This document shows positions 6,217 to 10,493 of a DNA stretch of 10,493 nt, in pieces (positions within the stretch are counted from its first letter, which is position 1; every line of letters starts with the position of its first letter). The stretch is taken from the NCBI GenBank assembly GCA_025454445.1, contig JALOOK010000098.1, positions 1-10,493 on the forward strand, given 5' to 3'. The notes beneath the pieces were generated by a model. The model was not told the origin of the DNA and did not search any database. It saw only the letters and a program-made list of their open reading frames with translations. Source of the stretch: Oscillatoria sp. Prado101 (GTDB lineage: Bacteria; Cyanobacteriota; Cyanobacteriia; Cyanobacteriales; Oscillatoriaceae). A program made the translations under genes and the position numbers.

Positions 6217-6315
6217 GCGTGTCTGTAGTTTAACTAAATAAGCACAAGCTCATTTACCGTGCTGGCGACAGAGGGCCACTGCCGCGCAGGGGGATATCCG
6301 GGGAGCAAGATAAGC

Positions 6316-6321
6316 TAAAAT
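6316..6321 (+). promoter_or_regulatory. aroC: Possible -10 element for aroC
   Basis: TAAAAT lies 28 bases before the aroC ATG. There is no recognisable -35 hexamer at the right distance (GATATC stands there). The rest of the 133-bp gap holds only weak hairpins such as AGCAC (6241-6245) with GTGCT (6259-6263). Confidence 0.25.
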
Positions 6322-6349
6322 AAGGAATCTTGCAACTTGCGCAAACATC

Positions 6350-7438
6350 ATGGGCAATACTTTCGGTCATCTGTTCCGCATCACCACCTTCGGCGAGTCA
6401 CACGGCGGCGGCGTCGGCGTCGTCATAGACGGGTGTCCGCCGCGCCTGGAAATTTCTGCTGAAGAAATTCAAGTAGAGCTCGACCGGCGACGTCCCGGAC
6501 AGAGTAAAATTACTACCCCTCGCAAGGAAGCCGATACCTGCGAAATCCTCTCCGGGGTGTTTGAGGGCAAAACTCTCGGCACGCCGATTGCCATCTTGGT
6601 GCGCAATCAAGACACCCGCCCCCAAGACTACGACGAGATGGCGAGCAAATACCGCCCCTCCCACGCGGACGCCACTTATGACGCTAAATATGGCATCCGC
6701 AACTGGCAGGGGGGCGGGCGTTCCTCGGCGCGGGAAACTATTGGGCGCGTGGCTGCCGGCGCAATTGCTAAAAAAATCCTTAAAAAAGTTGCCGGTGTGG
6801 AAATTGTCGGCTATGTGAAGCGCATTAAAGACTTAGAAGGTGCGGTCAATCCGAACACGGTAACGCTGGAAGAAGTGGAAAGTAACATTGTCCGCTGTCC
6901 CGACTCCGAATGCGCTGAGCGGATGATTGAGCTGATCGAAGAAGTGCGCCGGCAGGGCGACTCCATCGGTGGGGTTGTGGAGTGCGCGGTTAGGAATGCG
7001 CCCAAAGGTCTGGGAGAGCCGGTATTCGATAAACTGGAAGCGGACTTGGCGAAAGCCGTGATGTCTTTACCCGCAAGTAAAGGATTTGAAATTGGCTCTG
7101 GCTTTGCCGGCACAGAACTCACCGGCAGCCAGCACAATGACGAATTCTATATCGACGAAACCGGCTCTATTCGCACCCAGACGAATCGCTCTGGCGGCAT
7201 TCAAGGCGGAATTTCTAACGGGGAAAACATTATTTTGCGAGTGGCTTTTAAGCCAACTGCTACAATTCGCAAAGAGCAGCGCACGGTTACCAGTGCGGGG
7301 GAAGAGACGGTACTGGCGGCGAAAGGCCGGCATGACCCTTGCGTTTTGCCCAGAGCCGTGCCTATGGTAGAAGCAATGGTTGCCTTAGTCCTGTGCGACC
7401 ACCTGCTGCGCGATCACGGTCAGTGCCAGCTGCTGTGA
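6350..7438 (+). CDS. aroC: Chorismate synthase
   Basis: Last enzyme of the shikimate pathway: it eliminates phosphate from 5-enolpyruvylshikimate-3-phosphate to give chorismate, using reduced FMN without net redox change. Cytoplasmic homotetramer in the family. Full length at 362 residues. Visible family signatures: GESHG at 15-19 with catalytic His18; RRPGQ (47-51); SHADATYDAKYG with His105, equivalent to the second catalytic histidine; GGGRSSARET (121-130); the SGGIQGGISNG flavin-site segment; and the C-terminal RHDPCVLPRAVPMVEAM signature. Chorismate feeds aromatic amino acids and, in cyanobacteria, phylloquinone and other prenylquinones. No Shine-Dalgarno precedes ATG 6350, which is common in cyanobacteria. 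The protein begins MGNTFGHLFR as expected, so this start is firm. It stands alone rather than in an aro operon. Confidence 0.97.
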   Translation: MGNTFGHLFRITTFGESHGGGVGVVIDGCPPRLEISAEEIQVELDRRRPGQSKITTPRKEADTCEILSGVFEGKTLGTPIAILVRNQDTRPQDYDEMASKYRPSHADATYDAKYGIRNWQGGGRSSARETIGRVAAGAIAKKILKKVAGVEIVGYVKRIKDLEGAVNPNTVTLEEVESNIVRCPDSECAERMIELIEEVRRQGDSIGGVVECAVRNAPKGLGEPVFDKLEADLAKAVMSLPASKGFEIGSGFAGTELTGSQHNDEFYIDETGSIRTQTNRSGGIQGGISNGENIILRVAFKPTATIRKEQRTVTSAGEETVLAAKGRHDPCVLPRAVPMVEAMVALVLCDHLLRDHGQCQLL

Positions 7439-7456
7439 GGCCCCTGTCGGGGGGCC
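7439..7456 (+). terminator. GC hairpin directly after aroC
   Basis: GGCCCC (7439-7444) pairs with GGGGCC (7451-7456), starting on the base after the aroC stop. No T tract follows, so it may be a weak or Rho-independent-like stop, or the first helix of the structured stretch that follows. Confidence 0.4.
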
Positions 7457-7473
7457 AGCACCGCCGCAACGCC

Positions 7474-7659
7474 CTGCTAGCTGCGCCAGCCTCAGGTAAA
7501 GCCTGCTGCCGGTGCCGCGCCTAGGAAGTTCCCCTGCGCCGGCGGGGCGTGTGGTACTGTTGTGGCGGATGCTAGCAGCGCTAGGGGGCAGCCAAATACA
7601 AGCGGGTGGGAGGACATCTTTCGCCCGCTGCGGCTGCCCTCGGACTCGGCGTTCCGAGT
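7474..7659 (+). ncRNA. Candidate structured RNA between aroC and the hydrolase gene
   Basis: Three consecutive domains can be drawn. Domain 1: CTGCTAGC (7474-7481) with GCTAGCAG (7571-7578), continued inwards by CGCCA (7484-7488) with TGGCG (7563-7567), enclosing hairpins CAGG/CCTG (7493-7505) and CCGGTGC/GCGCCGG (7509-7515 with 7536-7542). Domain 2: GGGGGCAGCC (7584-7593) with GGCTGCCCTC (7632-7641), ten pairs with one G-T, continued by AGCGGG (7601-7606) with CCCGCT (7624-7629). Domain 3: ACTCGG (7644-7649) with CCGAGT (7654-7659) and loop CGTT. It is not rnpB, tmRNA, SRP RNA or a tRNA as far as I can tell. Strand is uncertain; + is assumed from flanking genes. Some helices are expected by chance in such G+C-rich DNA. 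Confidence 0.4.
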
Positions 7660-7965
7660 GGCTTGCAAATATTTCAGAGAGCCGATTTTGCCTTAAGCAA
7701 ACCCTGCTAAAATGCAACAAAATATGATAGAATATTTTGCTGCTTTGAATCAGTTTACTGAATTGGCGCAAAGCGCTAAATTGTAGATGTTTGTAAATAT
7801 CCCCACTTGAACATCTTGGAGGTTTGAGTGGCGTTGGCATAAAGTAAAAGAGTACCCCGACGGGTCGTTGCCAGGGTGATATGTTCCCCGATGCTGGGTG
7901 ATTGTCCCCACCCGGCGCGGCGGCCAAACCTGCAGTCTTCCCGCGAATTCGCTAGCAAATTAAAC
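7660..7965. other. A+T-richer gene-free stretch before the hydrolase gene
   Basis: No gene. It holds two further hairpins. CAAAATAT (7718-7725) pairs with ATATTTTG (7732-7739), extended by GCA/TGC across one mismatch. CCACTTGAACATC (7803-7815) pairs with GAGGTTTGAGTGG (7819-7831) with two G-T pairs and one mismatch. TATGAT (7723-7728) inside the first stem resembles a -10 element but has no good -35. GCGC-AAA-GCGC follows near 7766. The rest to 7965 shows nothing I can name. Confidence 0.5.
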
Positions 7966-8817
7966 ATGGCAAACAGTTCTTCGTCCGAGTTTGTAGTTCA
8001 ATTCTGGGGTGTCAGAGGCAGTATTCCCACCCCCGGAAAAGAGACGGTTCGCTACGGCGGCAACACTTCCTGCGTAGAAATGCGCTTGGGAGGCAAACGC
8101 CTGATTTTTGATGGCGGCACCGGCTTGCAGCGGCTGGGTCAGAGCCTGCTGTCGCAAATGCCGGTGGAAGCATACATCTTTTTTACTCACTACCACTGGG
8201 ATCATATTCAAGGGTTTCCATTTTTTACCCCCGCCTTTATTCCCGGCAATTGCTTCCACATTCACGGGACAGTGCCGCCCGATGCGCAGTCAATGAAGCA
8301 CCACTTTATCGAGCGGGTGCTGCACCCGAACTCCCCCGTTCCCTTGGCGGGTTTGCAAGCTGACCTGAAGTTTTACGACATCGTACCGGGCGATACGGTG
8401 ACGCTGGACGACATCACCCTGGAAACCGGCTACCTCAACCACCCGAATAAGGCGATGGGATATCGGGTGACGTGGAATGGACACTCGGTGTTTTACTGCA
8501 CTGATACGGAACATTTTCCCGATCGTATGGATGAAAGCGTGCTGCACCTGGCGCAAAACGCCGATTTGCTGATTTACGACGCTATGTACACTGACGAGGA
8601 ATATCACCACCCCAAATCCCCCAAAGTGGGCTGGGGGCACTCGACTTGGCAGGAAGGGGTGAAAGTTGCAAAGGCTGCCGGTGTCAAGCGACTGGTAATA
8701 TTTCACCACGAGCCGACTCACTCCGATGATTTTCTCGACCAGATGACAGAGCAAGTGCTGGAAGCTCATCCGAATTCGGTGCTGGCTCGCGAGGGGATGA
8801 TTCTGGAAGTTGCCTAG
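7966..8817 (+). CDS. Metallo-beta-lactamase-fold metallohydrolase
   Basis: A 283-residue cytoplasmic protein of the MBL-fold superfamily, probably hydrolysing a phosphodiester or similar bond with two metal ions. The HxHxDH motif is intact as HYHWDH (residues 75-80). The other expected metal ligands are present: His159 (LNHP), Asp180 (YCTDTEH) and His247 (FHHEP). The opening FWGVRGSIPTPG, RYGGNTSCVE and LIFDGGTGLQ motifs mark the subgroup annotated in many bacteria simply as MBL-fold metallo-hydrolase, related to PhnP and cyclic-nucleotide phosphodiesterases; substrate unknown. I chose ATG 7966 because the protein then begins directly with the family N-terminus. An upstream in-frame ATG (7876) adds 30 residues with no family character. 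No Shine-Dalgarno is visible. The gene is convergent with the downstream glycosidase gene. Confidence 0.9.
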   Translation: MANSSSSEFVVQFWGVRGSIPTPGKETVRYGGNTSCVEMRLGGKRLIFDGGTGLQRLGQSLLSQMPVEAYIFFTHYHWDHIQGFPFFTPAFIPGNCFHIHGTVPPDAQSMKHHFIERVLHPNSPVPLAGLQADLKFYDIVPGDTVTLDDITLETGYLNHPNKAMGYRVTWNGHSVFYCTDTEHFPDRMDESVLHLAQNADLLIYDAMYTDEEYHHPKSPKVGWGHSTWQEGVKVAKAAGVKRLVIFHHEPTHSDDFLDQMTEQVLEAHPNSVLAREGMILEVA

Positions 8818-8820
8818 GGG

Positions 8821-8855
8821 ATTTTAGATTTTAGATTTTAGATTTTAGATTTTAG
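8821..8855. repeat. Heptamer tandem repeat (ATTTTAG)5
   Basis: Five exact copies of ATTTTAG followed by a partial ATTGAG, starting three bases after the hydrolase stop. Heptameric short tandem repeats are a known feature of filamentous cyanobacteria. The copy number is likely variable between strains. Confidence 0.9.
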
Positions 8856-8871
8856 ATTGAGTCTGAAATCC

Positions 8872-8889
8872 TTGCATCCCCCCATGCAA
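8872..8889. terminator. Hairpin between convergent genes
   Basis: TTGCAT (8872-8877) pairs with ATGCAA (8884-8889) around CCCCCC. It lies between the ends of the hydrolase (+) and glycosidase (-) genes and may help end either transcript. No good T tract follows on either strand. Confidence 0.3.
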
Positions 8890-8902
8890 AAAGCATTTGC
8901 CC

Positions 8903-9805
8903 TCAAAAAGCCGGTGGCGCATAAAAGCCCAAGTGGTTGGCAACCGGTCGCTGCCGCATTGGAATGCGAGTGTGAATCGGTGCGTTCAAAGAGTGCGGAC
9001 CCCAAAAACCAGCAGCAACCAGCGCTGTCGATCCGCCGCCGTCGAGGTTGAGCGCCGTGTGAGCGCCCAATTCCATGACAATATCCGTCAGTTCAGACAT
9101 GGTGACGCCCTCACTGTAGTCAGGCTGACGCCCGTCAATAACAACCAGCCACATTTTCTCGCCGCGCTGATCAGTGGCCACCGCTGTGCGGGGATACAAT
9201 TCGTTGTGGCTATTAATATTTCCCGGAAGTGCCGGTTTGCCGCCCCTCACAAAAATCTCCATACCCGCAAGCGCCTGGGCTGTACCCTTCTCACAGCTCT
9301 CTTTGCGGATTTGGGCGCGATTGTCAGCAGAAAAGCACAGCACACCAACCCCAGGCTGGCTGGGGGAGTAGGGAATTCCATTGGAAATAGCTTGTCCGAT
9401 TACATTCACTGGATCGCCCCTGTGGGGATAATAATCGAAGGCACCATTGGAATGGAAGGGGTAAAAATAGCTGCCATTAATGGCGAGTTGCAATTTGAAA
9501 TTGCTGATAAATTCAGAGGTAGTTATCGCCACAGTCTCGTATTTGCCGCTTGGCTTTGCCGGCGTAACCAGAACAACAATTCCCGGTGCGGTTAGGTCGA
9601 TAGTGACGACGTGTATCATAAAAGGGCGCGGTTTTGAGCGGAACTCGCGCTTGTAGGTGATGCCTTGAAACAGCTGTTTCTGGAGCGGGGTGTGGGGTGG
9701 GCGGCTGAGATACCGTCCGCCATAGGAAACTGCCGGCAATCCTACAACAGCAATTGTTGCAGTGATTAGGAATCGTTTGAGTGGGATTTTAGTCCGAAAG
9801 TTCAC
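8903..9805 (-). CDS. Phosphodiester glycosidase (NAGPA-domain) protein, membrane-anchored or secreted
   Basis: A 300-residue protein with an N-terminal signal or anchor (KIPLKR followed by a hydrophobic stretch at about 11-28) and one phosphodiester glycosidase domain. This domain is named after the mammalian 'uncovering enzyme', which removes N-acetylglucosamine from a phosphodiester. Bacterial members are thought to act on cell-envelope or exopolysaccharide material outside the cytoplasm; the exact substrate here is unknown. Visible motifs: AINGSYF (108-114), PRTAVA (205-210), VVIDGRQ (221-227), LNLDGGGST (252-260) and the closing RPVANHLGFYA (286-296). Start: GTG at 9805 down to 9803, placed just before the signal sequence and 34 bases downstream of a perfect TATAAT. 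The frame stays open to 10138, but that extension runs through repeats and has no family character. No strong ribosome site. The gene runs against its neighbour. Confidence 0.88.
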   Translation of the reverse strand: MNFRTKIPLKRFLITATIAVVGLPAVSYGGRYLSRPPHTPLQKQLFQGITYKREFRSKPRPFMIHVVTIDLTAPGIVVLVTPAKPSGKYETVAITTSEFISNFKLQLAINGSYFYPFHSNGAFDYYPHRGDPVNVIGQAISNGIPYSPSQPGVGVLCFSADNRAQIRKESCEKGTAQALAGMEIFVRGGKPALPGNINSHNELYPRTAVATDQRGEKMWLVVIDGRQPDYSEGVTMSELTDIVMELGAHTALNLDGGGSTALVAAGFWGPHSLNAPIHTRIPMRQRPVANHLGFYAPPAF

Positions 9806-9839
9806 GAGCTTTCTGATGTTCCGGATGCAGATTTTAATT

Positions 9840-9845
9840 ATTATA
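9840..9845 (-). promoter_or_regulatory. -10 element of the glycosidase gene
   Basis: Read on the minus strand this is a perfect TATAAT. A TCGCCA (4/6 to TTGACA) lies 19 nt further upstream, a rather long spacer. Transcription would start near 9833, giving a ~28-nt leader to GTG 9805, which supports that start. Confidence 0.5.
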
Positions 9846-9983
9846 ACTGCTTCAGACGCACGATTGGCGAGAGAAGATTGAAATAAATATAAAATCAAGC
9901 TGGGCGCTGGAATTGATATTGCCTGTTCTATTTCTGGCTCAACAGGCAGCTTTTGCCAACCGGCCCAACCCCGAAACTCCTTG

Positions 9984-10041
9984 CTCTCCCTGTCCCGGGC
10001 GAGAGGGCAGCCACAAGGGGTGCCCCTGCGGCGTCTGTGGC
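9984..10041. repeat. GC-rich multi-hairpin element
   Basis: CTCTC (9984-9988) with GAGAG (10001-10005) encloses CCCGGG. It is followed by GCCACA (10010-10015) with TGTGGC (10036-10041), enclosing the palindrome AGGGG-TG-CCCCT (10016-10027). It looks like a dispersed intergenic element rather than coding sequence and lies between the glycosidase promoter and the tandem array. Confidence 0.45.
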
Positions 10042-10086
10042 GGTTCATCCCCAAGTCCCCCCACCGGCTCCCTGAAAAAAATTTCC

Positions 10087-10493
10087 AACCTTCCCGGAAG
10101 CGCCCAACCGGCGGGGGAATACAAAGAGCAAGATGCACCCTGATGCACCCCCCTCCCAGACAAGTTCTGGGGGGGGATTTTTTTTATTCTTCAAACCTTC
10201 CCGGAAGCGCCCAACCGGCGGGGGAATACAAAAAGTAAGATGCACCCTGATGCACCCCCCTCCCAGACAAGTTCTGGGGGGGGATTTTTTTTATTCTTCA
10301 AACCTACCCGGAAAACCCCACCCGGCGGGGGAATACAAAGGGTAAGATGCACCCTGATGCACCCCCTCCCAGACAAGTGCTGGGGGGGATTTTTTTTATT
10401 CTTCAAACCTTCCCGGAAGCGCCCACCCGGCGGGGGAATACAAAGGGTAAGATGCACCCTGATGCACCCCCTCCCAGACAAGTGCTGGGGGGG
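10087..10493. repeat. Tandem array of ~105-107 bp units
   Basis: Four head-to-tail units start at the same AACC: 10087, 10194, 10301 and 10406, with periods of 107, 107 and 105 bp; the fourth is cut by the window end. Each unit has, in order, a CCCGG...GGCGGGGGAATAC block that can form a loose stem, a doubled GATGCACCC, and a strong hairpin. The first three end in ATTTTTTTTATTCTTC. Units 1 and 2 are nearly identical. Unit 3 differs most in the first 25 bases. Units 3 and 4 share the shorter C and G runs and a GTGCTGGG variant. There is no unique spacer, so this is not CRISPR. Confidence 0.95.
10150..10184 (+). terminator. Terminator-like hairpin of array unit 1
   Basis: CCCC-T-CCCAGA (10150-10160) pairs with TCTGGGGGGGG (10166-10176): eleven pairs including one G-T, loop CAAGT, followed by A and eight T. 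The equivalent structure recurs in units 2 and 3, and its stem in unit 4 is cut before the T tract. The T tract follows only in the + direction. Confidence 0.75.

Noticed and set aside
7385..7927. 180-codon - strand open frame across the aroC end and intergenic stretch
   Set aside because: Overlaps aroC antisense, low-complexity composition driven by GC-rich palindromes, no recognisable domain.
7876..7965. 30-residue N-terminal extension of the MBL hydrolase
   Set aside because: The family N-terminus begins right after ATG 7966; the extension has no conserved character and no ribosome site.
9806..10138. 111-residue N-terminal extension of the glycosidase
   Set aside because: It runs through repeats and the TATAAT promoter and would put the signal sequence in the middle of the protein.
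10191..10481. 96-codon - strand open frame with repeated peptide (GCIRVHLTLCIPPP)
   Set aside because: The repetition comes from the tandem DNA array; the 107-bp periods break the frame between units and no start or family signature supports it.
10087..10493. CRISPR array or integron attC array
   Set aside because: Units are contiguous copies with no unique spacers, no cassette ORFs and no cas or integrase gene in view.

Overview
The window is cyanobacterial DNA. It opens with the C-terminal end of psbA (photosystem II D1), and it carries several hypothetical families that I associate with cyanobacteria (DUF3598- and DUF1838-like), heptameric short tandem repeats, and palindromic interspersed repeats of the sort common in large filamentous cyanobacterial genomes. 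A large oscillatorialean-type genome (Microcoleus/Oscillatoria-like) is my inference, not something the sequence proves.

Layout, left to right. 1-160: 3' end of psbA on +, followed by a palindromic repeat and a strong intrinsic terminator (201-231). 341-3722: a compact + strand operon, sdhC-sdhA-sdhB, encoding a complete succinate:quinone oxidoreductase with a single five-helix dihaem cytochrome b subunit (the 'type B' layout familiar from Bacteroidetes, Wolinella and Bacillus). 3723-4305: a non-coding stretch with a 28-bp direct repeat, palindromes, a sigma70-like promoter and a strongly structured leader. 4306-5064: a DUF3598-like gene. 5065-5403: a terminator and a second structured intergenic stretch. 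5404-6216: a DUF1838-like gene. 6350-7438: aroC (chorismate synthase). 7439-7965: a 527-bp gene-free stretch whose G+C-rich half folds into a run of consecutive helices. 7966-8817: a metallo-beta-lactamase-fold hydrolase. 8821-8855: five copies of a heptamer. 8903-9805 on -: a membrane-anchored or secreted phosphodiester glycosidase (NAGPA domain), convergent with the hydrolase. 9806-10493: the glycosidase promoter, a G+C-rich hairpin element, and a tandem array of ~105-107 bp units that runs off the window end, each unit carrying an intrinsic-terminator-like hairpin with a T tract.

Functionally, psbA belongs to photosynthetic electron transport and sdhCAB to respiratory electron entry into the quinone pool, which cyanobacterial thylakoids share. 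aroC closes the shikimate pathway to chorismate, the precursor of aromatic amino acids and of prenylquinones. The other genes are separately transcribed and show no evident pathway link.

The most unusual items are the dihaem-type sdhCAB operon in a cyanobacterium, three separate intergenic stretches with nested long-range complementarity (4099-4272, 5161-5327, 7439-7659), and the terminator-bearing tandem array at the right edge. I recognise no tRNA, rRNA, CRISPR array, transposase or defence system here.
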